In this document: one piece after another, positions 1 to 4,666 of the stretch | Layout of the letters: each line of letters opens with the position of its first letter | Numbering within the stretch: position 1 is the stretch's first letter | Assembly (NCBI GenBank): GCA_026712605.1 | Contig: JAPORL010000031.1 | Span: 1-11,645 of the forward strand | Reading direction: 5' to 3' | Source: Pseudobdellovibrionaceae bacterium | GTDB taxonomy: Bacteria > Bdellovibrionota > Bdellovibrionia > Bdellovibrionales > UBA1609 | Length of the DNA: 11,645 nt | Notes under the pieces: generated by a model | Databases searched by the model: none | What the model saw: the letters and a program-made list of their open reading frames with translations, nothing else | What the model was told of the DNA's origin: nothing | Translations under genes and position numbers: made by a program

Positions 1-2
1 CT

Positions 3-45
3 TTGTGGCAAAACGCATGTCTGAGTTTTTAACTTTGTATCTTAC
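3..45 (+). repeat. Left copy of a diverged ~43-bp repeat, possibly coding
   Basis: This stretch aligns with 4529-4571 with about one indel. The core shared by both copies is CGCATGT followed by AGTTTTT and, further on, TATCTTA. In the frame starting at position 2 it reads FVAKRMSEFLTLYLTRF, against VVSKRMSKFFNF in the other copy. Three of the differences are synonymous third-base changes (GTG/GTA, AAA/AAG, TCT/TCC), which points to homology at the protein level. The frame stays open from position 2 to a TAA at 134-136, so it could be the 3' end of a plus-strand gene entering the window and overlapping the end of tldE. I do not recognise the protein. It could equally be a gene remnant. Confidence 0.35.
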
Positions 46-86
46 AAGATTTTCATACAAAACTAAAAATCATTTAGTAAATAAAA

Positions 87-1427
87 TCACTTTCCCGCAA
101 TCATCAAATCAGAAGACAAAAAAGAAGGAGCTTTAATCGAGCCTGCATAAATCTGACTATCATTTCCCACTTGCAATATATTAGAAAATAGTTTGATAAT
201 ATTTCCAGAAACCGTAAATTGACAAATAGGTTTAAACTCTCCCCACTCATATAAAAAACCTTCTGATTCAATAGAAAAATCTCCAGAAATGGGATTATAA
301 CCGGCAAAACCTTTTAAATAATCTATCACTACCACTTGGGAAAATTCAGAAAGCAAATCCCCTAAAGAGCTCTCCCCTTCTGACATAACAAGATTAGTCC
401 CTGATATATCTAAAACACCTGTATCTAACCAATAAGCTTTTTTAGTATGAGGCGCTTTTAAAGCTTTAGCATAAAATGAGCTGGTTAAATAATTTCTTAA
501 AAAGCCTTTTTCCGCTAATATTGTTTTCTCTACTGCAAATCCTTCTCCATCAAAAGTTTTAGAATTGGCTCCCCATAAAGCTAAAGGATCATCATATAAA
601 GAAAAACTATTTGAAAACATCTGATGGTCTAAAGAATCTTTAAAAAGAGATTTCCCTTCAAAAATAGATTTGCCACTCATCAAATTCACCAAACTAGAAA
701 GCAAAGCGCTAACCGCTTGACCCGATTTAAAAATCACAGGATATTTTTTTGTTTGAGGGATTTTATAATTAAGTTTTTTAATAGCCTTCTCAGCAGACTG
801 CTGACCAATTTTTTTAAAATTAATGCTATCGTAATTTCTAGAGTGAAAATTCTCAAAGCCATTTGACCTGCTATATTTATCCACGGCTAAACAGTAACTA
901 ATAGCAAATATATTATTAACAAAATAACTAGATTTCTGCTCTTTACTATTTACAAAAGCAGAAACAATAGAGCTATCTGAAACACTAGAAGATACAGGCT
1001 GAACCCGCGAATCAAAAGTTAAGCAAGCGGAATTAAGCTCCCTAGCTTTTTCAAGTTTATCCTCTAAAGATATAGATTCAAAATTTTTATCATAAAAATC
1101 AGAGCTGTTTTGATAAACTTGACTTAGGCTTAATCTTCCTGCTGTTTTTTGATCGGTAAATTGAAGACTATCTTTAGCTCTTTTATAACAGCTTTCTAAA
1201 CTGCTTTGAGAAAAATCTTTAGCATAAGAAGTTCCCGCTTTATCCCCTTTTAAAACACGAAGATTAACATGACAGCTTTGAGAACAAGAATAATCCTTTA
1301 ATTCTTTTTTTTGAAATGTAATTTGAGTTTGATCTTTATTGTAAGCGTATAAATCAAAATCTAAACCATCCTTTTTAGCTAAAGGGCTTAAGCGATCATA
1401 AAAAGAATCAATAAGATCAGATTTCAC
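87..1427 (-). CDS. tldE: TldE/PmbA, non-catalytic partner of the TldD/TldE metalloprotease
   Basis: This 446-residue protein has the length and layout of the PmbA/TldE family: an N-terminal alpha/beta domain (roughly residues 1-190) and a C-terminal beta-rich domain. Family-typical segments include KKYPVIFKSGQAVSALLSSL, then GANSKTFDGEG, then EKGFLRNYLTSSFYA, and a glycine-rich end with GYNPISGDFSIESEGFLYE. There is no HExxxH motif, as expected for the subunit that pairs with TldD without binding the catalytic zinc. In E. coli the cytoplasmic heterodimer trims microcin B17 precursor and degrades unfolded peptides such as CcdA; the substrate here is unknown. The start is GTG at 1425-1427. It overlaps the TGA of the upstream 58-residue gene (GTGA) and is preceded by AGGA five bases away, so translation is probably coupled. 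It is the last gene of the tldD operon. Confidence 0.93.
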   Translation of the reverse strand: MKSDLIDSFYDRLSPLAKKDGLDFDLYAYNKDQTQITFQKKELKDYSCSQSCHVNLRVLKGDKAGTSYAKDFSQSSLESCYKRAKDSLQFTDQKTAGRLSLSQVYQNSSDFYDKNFESISLEDKLEKARELNSACLTFDSRVQPVSSSVSDSSIVSAFVNSKEQKSSYFVNNIFAISYCLAVDKYSRSNGFENFHSRNYDSINFKKIGQQSAEKAIKKLNYKIPQTKKYPVIFKSGQAVSALLSSLVNLMSGKSIFEGKSLFKDSLDHQMFSNSFSLYDDPLALWGANSKTFDGEGFAVEKTILAEKGFLRNYLTSSFYAKALKAPHTKKAYWLDTGVLDISGTNLVMSEGESSLGDLLSEFSQVVVIDYLKGFAGYNPISGDFSIESEGFLYEWGEFKPICQFTVSGNIIKLFSNILQVGNDSQIYAGSIKAPSFLSSDLMIAGK

Positions 1428-1600
1428 TCTGTTCCTATTTTATCAATTAGAGACTGTAATTTGTTCTTCTTATCTTCTAAATCCGATTTTTTATCGGCTT
1501 TAAGCTCTTCTGACTTTTCTTTTAAAACCCAATCTATTCCTTTTAATTTCTTTTTACACAAATCTAAAATAATAGCCTGCTCTTCTTTAGAAAACTCCAT
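1424..1600 (-). CDS. 58-residue highly charged protein between tldD and tldE
   Basis: This is a small gene of unknown function that sits exactly between tldD and tldE. Its ATG (1598-1600) lies 10 bases after the tldD stop and has a clear Shine-Dalgarno (AAGGA, 7 bases upstream). Its TGA overlaps the GTG of tldE. The protein begins MEFSKEEQAIILDLCKKKLK and ends SLIDKIGTE. By my count 28 of its 58 residues are charged, mostly Lys, Glu and Asp in helix-like patterns, with one Cys (residue 15) and one Trp (residue 24). No signal peptide or membrane segment is visible. The spacing, ribosome site and overlap make it a real operon member. A helical accessory or assembly factor for TldD/TldE is possible, but this rests only on position. 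It does not resemble a RiPP precursor, because there is no Cys/Ser/Thr/Gly-rich core. Confidence 0.75.
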   Translation of the reverse strand: MEFSKEEQAIILDLCKKKLKGIDWVLKEKSEELKADKKSDLEDKKNKLQSLIDKIGTE

Positions 1601-1610
1601 GCTTTTATCC

Positions 1611-2990
1611 TTATTTTTGACCGCCTACTGTAAGTTCTGACACTAACAAAGGAGGCTGTCCTACTGTGACCGGAACCCATCCACTTACAGAGCCACAGTA
1701 TCCCGGAGATAACTCCAGATCTTGTCCTACTTTTTTAATTTTAGATAAAGTGTCCAAACCATTGCCTACTAAACTCGCGCCTTTAACAGCTTTATCTAAT
1801 CGCCCTTTTTTAATTAAAAAGGCTGTAGAGACATTAAAGTTATAATTTCCTGTTCCCGGAGAAACAGAACCGCCACCCAAAGTTTCAGCAAACAAACCAT
1901 AATCCACATCTTTTATCATCTCCTCTAAAGAAGAATCCCCTTTATCAATATAAGTATTTCTCATACGAGAAGTCGGAGCAAATTTATAGCTCTGCCTTCT
2001 TGAACTCCCTGTCATTTTGTAATTGGTTTTTTGAGCACCCAACTTATCAACCATATAATTTTTTAATATTCCTTTCTCAATCAAACAGGTTTTTTGAGTG
2101 GGCTGACCTTCATCATCTTTTTCTATAAAACCATATTGGCCTTTAATTGTCCCATCATCATAAGCAGATACACAAGAATCAGCGAGCTTTTGTCCTAATT
2201 TATCTGAAAAAACAGATAGATTTTCAGCCACTGAAGTGGTTTCCATGCCATGCCCACAAGCCTCATGAAAAATCACACCTCCAAAGCCTTTATTTATGAT
2301 AACAGGGAATTTTCCTGCTGGAGCGGGTTCCGCTGTTAAATTTTGCAAAGCCATTTTTTGAGATCTATGACAGGACTTTCGCAATAACTCCTCATCTAAA
2401 AAATAAGGATCTCCTGTTCGCCCTACTCTTTCAAAACCAACTTCTTTTTTATTTTTATCCTCTACAATAGAAGCCACACGAAACATAAAGTAAGGACGCC
2501 TATCAAAAGATAATAAACCTTCAGAGTTTGCAATTTGAACTCTTGTATCTATCCTGTTAAGGCTAAGCTCACACTGAGACATTAAAGAACTGCTAGCTCG
2601 TAAGTCTTTGTCCAAATTTTTCAAAAGCTGTTTTTCTTTTGCTAAATCGGTTTTAAATTCATTAGGAAATTCTTGCTTAAAAGAAAAAATAACAGGGTCT
2701 TCAGCTAATGTCTGATTATTTATAACCGGCTTCTTAAAAGAGCTTAAAGCCTTTAAAGATTTTAATAAACTTTTTTCATCTAAAGAGTTTGTATAAGTAT
2801 AAAAAACCTCATTACCATAAAACAGCCTAATACCAACCCCTTTATCACTTCCGCTGATATATTCTGTTTGAGAGGATTTTAAGGACATAAGACTTGAAAG
2901 CCTCTCTTCCACATAGATTTCACAAAAATCCGCTCCTTGAGAAAGGGCAGAATTTATAACGGAGGATAAAACATTTTCTGATAATAGCAT
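1611..2990 (-). CDS. tldD: TldD zinc metalloprotease, catalytic subunit
   Basis: This is the catalytic partner of TldE, 459 residues from the chosen ATG. The zinc-binding HExxxH motif is visible as HEACGH at residues 242-247 (with GGVIF before it and GMETT after it), and the downstream cysteine ligand lies in GYCGSVSGW (Cys432). Other family marks are GVGIRLF near residue 53, TGSSRRQSYKFAPTSRMRNT, and the C-terminal VPVTVGQPPLLVSELTVGG. E. coli TldD has 481 residues. The frame also runs back to a TTG at 3092, but that would add a hydrophobic tail foreign to this cytoplasmic family, and coding-like DNA lies there on the other strand. ATG 2988-2990, giving MLLSENVLSSVINSALSQGA, fits the family N-terminus better. 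No clear Shine-Dalgarno precedes it. It is the first gene of the operon with the 58-residue gene and tldE. Confidence 0.94.
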   Translation of the reverse strand: MLLSENVLSSVINSALSQGADFCEIYVEERLSSLMSLKSSQTEYISGSDKGVGIRLFYGNEVFYTYTNSLDEKSLLKSLKALSSFKKPVINNQTLAEDPVIFSFKQEFPNEFKTDLAKEKQLLKNLDKDLRASSSLMSQCELSLNRIDTRVQIANSEGLLSFDRRPYFMFRVASIVEDKNKKEVGFERVGRTGDPYFLDEELLRKSCHRSQKMALQNLTAEPAPAGKFPVIINKGFGGVIFHEACGHGMETTSVAENLSVFSDKLGQKLADSCVSAYDDGTIKGQYGFIEKDDEGQPTQKTCLIEKGILKNYMVDKLGAQKTNYKMTGSSRRQSYKFAPTSRMRNTYIDKGDSSLEEMIKDVDYGLFAETLGGGSVSPGTGNYNFNVSTAFLIKKGRLDKAVKGASLVGNGLDTLSKIKKVGQDLELSPGYCGSVSGWVPVTVGQPPLLVSELTVGGQK

Positions 2991-2998
2991 ATTAGATG

Positions 2999-3028
2999 AG
3001 TTTAACAATTCTAAGCTATTTTTGTCAA
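2999..3028 (-). promoter_or_regulatory. Weak candidate promoter for the tldD operon
   Basis: On the minus strand a perfect TTGACA (3023-3028) is followed 18 bases later by TAAACT (2999-3004, four of six matches to the -10 consensus). Transcription would start only a base or two before the tldD ATG at 2990, giving a leaderless or nearly leaderless mRNA. That would agree with the absence of a Shine-Dalgarno. In DNA this AT-rich, chance matches are common. Confidence 0.25.
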
Positions 3029-3173
3029 ATTTATCACTATTTATAATTACAAAAATAAAAAAGAAGACTTTAAAGACATCAAACAGAAGCAAAAAATTGA
3101 GAGGCTTAAGGAAATAAATAAAACTCTTAATGAAACTTTAGCTGAAGTCAATAAACATAGAGCTAAAAGTTAA
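3015..3173 (+). pseudogene. Coding-like remnant, C-terminal tail of a plus-strand gene
   Basis: The plus strand is open for 52 codons from 3015 to TAA 3171-3173. Its second half reads like real protein: FKDIKQKQKIERLKEINK followed by TLNETLAEVNKHRAKS, a lysine/glutamate-rich amphipathic helix that could form a coiled coil. No ATG, GTG or TTG is in frame, and the 5' part runs antisense to the start of tldD. A terminator-like hairpin follows 23 bases after the stop. I read it as the tail of a decayed or truncated gene. It may instead be a chance open frame. The family is not recognised. Confidence 0.35.
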
Positions 3174-3195
3174 GAAAGAAAATAAAAAAAAGTTT

Positions 3196-3226
3196 AAAAA
3201 ACCTTATAAACCCATTTATGTTTTTT
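3196..3226. terminator. Bidirectional hairpin terminator
   Basis: AAAAAAC (3196-3202) pairs with GTTTTTT (3220-3226). Inside it, ATAAA (3206-3210) pairs with TTTAT (3215-3219) around the loop CCCA, leaving a 3-base bulge (CTT). T-rich tracts follow on both strands. It overlaps the stop codon of the zinc-finger gene on the minus strand and follows the plus-strand remnant. It is poor in G/C, so termination strength is uncertain. Confidence 0.5.
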
Positions 3227-3456
3227 TAAAAAGATGGATTATTTTTAGTGATTCTCAAATCATTTTCCAGCTTTTCAATTTTCTTTTTTAGAAAGCCAAG
3301 ATTTGACATAAATTCTTTTTTATTTTCTTCAGCTAAATCTTCAGTGATTTCATTGCACAAATCAACACATTCATTACAAATATAGGCCTCATTGCCTTTA
3401 AAGAGTTTAAGAACTTCTTTTTCGTTTTTACCACAAAAATTACAATTAATTGACAT
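3226..3456 (-). CDS. Stand-alone ClpX-type C4 zinc-finger protein
   Basis: This 76-residue protein consists of a ClpX zinc-binding domain and a short charged tail. The zinc ligands are C5-x2-C8 and C27-x2-C30, within [24 protein letters not shown] and the spacing typical of the ClpX N-terminus. The AAA+ ATPase that follows this domain in ClpX (about 420 residues in total) is absent. Residues 38-70 ([11 protein letters not shown], then [13 protein letters not shown]) look like a helical coiled coil. In ClpX this domain dimerises and receives substrates and adaptors such as SspB, so a free copy might act as a substrate adaptor or a competitor of ClpX; that role is inference. The start is firm: AAGGAG lies five bases before the ATG. 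It is monocistronic, with a perfect palindrome 47 bases upstream and a terminator hairpin at its end. Confidence 0.88.
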   Translation of the reverse strand: MSINCNFCGKNEKEVLKLFKGNEAYICNECVDLCNEITEDLAEENKKEFMSNLGFLKKKIEKLENDLRITKNNPSF

Positions 3457-3502
3457 GATTTCTCCTTAAAATATTTAAATTAATTATTAGCTTATTAAAC
3501 TG

Positions 3503-3529
3503 AAAATTAAATCATACTGATTTAATTTT
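3503..3529. promoter_or_regulatory. Perfect 12-bp-arm palindrome, putative operator of the zinc-finger gene
   Basis: AAAATTAAATCA (3503-3514) and TGATTTAATTTT (3518-3529) are exact inverted copies separated by TAC. The palindrome lies 47 bases before the zinc-finger ATG. On the minus strand it contains TATGAT (3511-3516), a five-of-six match to a -10 hexamer, though no good -35 lies 17 bases upstream. A homodimeric repressor site overlapping the promoter is the simplest reading. A hairpin in the 5' leader, or a plus-strand terminator (T-rich DNA follows), is possible. Confidence 0.5.
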
Positions 3530-3640
3530 ATTTTTCTTGTTTTTTATGATTTTTTTGGGATACCTCCTTGTTTTTTTGTTCTCATACCAAAATAAAAGAA
3601 CAGCGCTTTTATTAAAATTTTTTAAAATAAAAGTTAGCTT

Positions 3641-3669
3641 GACATAAATGTATGTCGGCTGTTTTTTTT
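3641..3669 (+). terminator. Terminator-like hairpin with T tract
   Basis: GACATA (3641-3646) pairs with TATGTC (3651-3656) around AATG, and T-G wobble pairs can extend the stem. GGCTG and then a run of eight T follow. No plus-strand gene upstream is recognised, so what it would terminate is unclear. Confidence 0.3.
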
Positions 3670-3786
3670 ATTTTTTGGTCTATTGTTTTTTACTTTTAAT
3701 TAAACTAAAGTATTTGTAATAGACTAAAATCTATTAAAAATAAAGCTTTTTTTTAAAATTTATTTATAGCTCTTTTTATATTTGTT

Positions 3787-3811
3787 AGCCCTTGAAAACA
3801 AAGGGTTTTTT
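3787..3811 (+). terminator. Rho-independent terminator-like hairpin
   Basis: AGCCCTT (3787-3793) pairs with AAGGGTT (3801-3807) around GAAAACA, including one G-T wobble, and more T residues follow. It is the most GC-rich stem in this intergenic region. No plus-strand gene upstream is recognised, so it may end a small untranslated transcript or be a relic. Confidence 0.4.
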
Positions 3812-3824
3812 ATAGTGATCACAT

Positions 3825-3880
3825 GAAAACAGGCTCTTAAAAATAAAGAATTGCTTTATTTTTTGCAAAGCATTAATTTT
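3825..3880. repeat. Duplicated hairpin unit, copy A
   Basis: This ~56-bp unit is repeated at 3891-3947. It contains the stem TGCTTT (3852-3857) / AAAGCA (3867-3872) around the loop ATTTTTTGC. A competing stem AAAAATAAAG (3839-3848) / CTTTATTTTT (3854-3863) overlaps it. T-rich tracts lie on both sides, so it can serve as a terminator on either strand. It is the second such hairpin downstream of the pilin gene. Confidence 0.55.
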
Positions 3881-3890
3881 TAAATTAAAT

Positions 3891-3947
3891 GAAAAAGGCT
3901 CTTTTGAAAAGAAAAAATTGCCTCATTTTTTGCAGGGCATTACTTTT
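3891..3947. repeat. Duplicated hairpin unit, copy B
   Basis: This is a direct repeat of 3825-3880, starting GAAAAAGGCTCTT. Its stem TGCCTC (3919-3924) / AGGGCA (3934-3939) carries the same 9-base loop ATTTTTTGC as copy A. One T-A pair of copy A is a C-G pair here and another is a T-G wobble, so pairing is partly kept while sequence changes. On the minus strand it lies about 63 bases after the pilin stop and is followed by a T-rich tract, as expected of the pilin terminator. Confidence 0.55.
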
Positions 3948-4002
3948 GATGACTGCTTTTTAGTTCATTTTTTTACTGTGCTTTGATATTCGTCTTTATA
4001 AC

Positions 4003-4305
4003 TTAAGTGCTGATGTCAGCGCCTATCACTCTTAAAAGCTTTCCCCAATAACCAAAAACAGGACTGTCTTTAGCAGGATCTACAGTGACTAAATTGATTA
4101 GTGTTAAAGCCAATACAGTAGAGACTACCAATAGTAAAATATATTCTACTATGACTTGTCCTTTTTTCCTCTTTAAAAAAGTTATTTTATAAAAAGATGG
4201 CTCTTCAGCTTTAAATAGATAAAGGGTAACAAAAATATTAAAAATAATTTTGTTAAAGTAAGATCTAAAATAATTTAAAAAAAAGTTATTTTTAAATAAG
4301 ATCAT
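4003..4305 (-). CDS. Flp/TadE-like pilin with an unusually long leader
   Basis: This 100-residue protein carries a prepilin-peptidase (class III, Flp/Tad type) processing site. Basic KRKKG is followed by QVIVEYILLLVV, with cleavage expected after Gly49, Glu at +5 and Tyr at +6, and a hydrophobic helix to about residue 75. The mature part would be only about 51 residues, ending in DPAKDSPVFGYWGKLLRVIG. The leader of 49 residues is long for this family and contains a second hydrophobic stretch (IIFNIFVTLYLF, residues 20-31). No alternative ATG, GTG or TTG lies closer, and GGAG five bases before the ATG supports this start. The mature protein would be an inner-membrane-anchored pilin or pseudopilin. 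No Tad assembly genes are in the window. A sigma-70-like promoter lies at 4369-4397. Confidence 0.75.
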   Translation of the reverse strand: MILFKNNFFLNYFRSYFNKIIFNIFVTLYLFKAEEPSFYKITFLKRKKGQVIVEYILLLVVSTVLALTLINLVTVDPAKDSPVFGYWGKLLRVIGADIST

Positions 4306-4368
4306 TAGAACTCCAAGCGTTTTTTATCTTTTTCACAGAATTATAAATAAACTTAAAAGACCAATATA

Positions 4369-4397
4369 AATATAACCAATAATTTAAAAATCGTCAA
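4369..4397 (-). promoter_or_regulatory. Sigma-70-type promoter of the pilin gene
   Basis: On the minus strand TTGACG (4392-4397) and TATATT (4369-4374) are separated by exactly 17 bases, and each matches five of six consensus positions. Transcription would start near 4362, leaving a leader of about 57 bases that ends in the GGAG ribosome site of the pilin gene. Confidence 0.5.
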
Positions 4398-4476
4398 ATT
4401 CACAGATATATTGAATGTCCAAGATTTTAAGCCTTATTTATTACTATTTAATTCTTTTTATTAAAAGCTTTAAAAT

Positions 4477-4572
4477 ATGAAACTCAAAAAGGAGTTCGGA
4501 TTTAAACACATAGTGACTTTAGGTCGCGTTGTATCTAAGCGCATGTCCAAGTTTTTCAATTTTATATCTTAA
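4477..4572 (+). CDS. Possible 31-residue ORF or gene remnant carrying the KRMS repeat
   Basis: An ATG at 4477 opens a frame reading MKLKKEFGFKHIVTLGRVVS then KRMSKFFNFIS before TAA 4570-4572. No Shine-Dalgarno precedes it. Its C-terminal half matches the reading frame at 3-45 with synonymous codon differences, so this was or is coding sequence. Upstream, in the same frame and separated by two stops, 4357-4464 also looks coding. The whole may be a decayed gene whose intact relative lies to the left of the window. The family is not recognised. Confidence 0.3.
   Translation: MKLKKEFGFKHIVTLGRVVSKRMSKFFNFIS
4529..4571 (+). repeat. Right copy of the diverged ~43-bp repeat
   Basis: This matches 3-45 (core CGCATGT, AGTTTTT and TATCTTA) with one indel. 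It forms the end of the small ORF 4477-4572. Confidence 0.35.
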
Positions 4573-4666
4573 AGCTTTTAAATAATAAAGAGCAAGACTT
4601 TTGTCTATCTAGTTATTATAAAAAGCTCTATTGTGTTCCTATAGTTTTTTTGATAGCTTATTAACT

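Larger units (their letters stand above)
3457..4002. other. 546-bp intergenic region between the zinc-finger and pilin genes
   Basis: I see no convincing coding frame here on either strand. The region holds a perfect palindrome (3503-3529), several terminator-like hairpins, and two copies of a hairpin unit (3825-3947). Further short inverted repeats are AATAAAAG/CTTTTATT (3591-3598 and 3606-3613) and TAATAGA/TCTATTA (3717-3736). At 3562-3569 the minus strand carries AAGGAGGT, a perfect ribosome-binding sequence, with no start codon at a usable distance. Confidence 0.7.
4306..4666. other. 361-bp intergenic region between divergent pilin and efflux genes
   Basis: The minus strand carries the pilin promoter and leader. 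The plus strand has a coding-like stretch (4357-4464, including KIVKFTDILNVQDFKPYLLL) without a normal start, then in the same frame the small ORF 4477-4572. Together they look like a decayed gene. The last ~95 bases hold a candidate -10 (TATAAA, 4617-4622) for the efflux operon, without a good -35. Confidence 0.5.

Noticed and set aside
104..307. Short minus-strand ORF inside tldE
   Set aside because: It is an out-of-frame shadow of the tldE coding sequence with no family features.
2991..3092. 34-residue N-terminal extension of TldD from a TTG
   Set aside because: It is hydrophobic, foreign to the cytoplasmic TldD family, has no ribosome site, and overlaps coding-like DNA on the opposite strand.
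3639..3670. Plus-strand promoter from the perfect TTGACA
   Set aside because: No -10 hexamer lies at 15-19 bases; the sequence is better explained as a hairpin followed by a T tract.
3825..3947. CRISPR-like array
   Set aside because: There are only two diverged units, no uniform repeat with unique spacers, and no cas genes.
4631..4666. Extended start (TTG) of the TolC-like gene
   Set aside because: The ATG at 4667 gives a normal signal peptide; the extra 12 residues would only lengthen the n-region and have no ribosome site.
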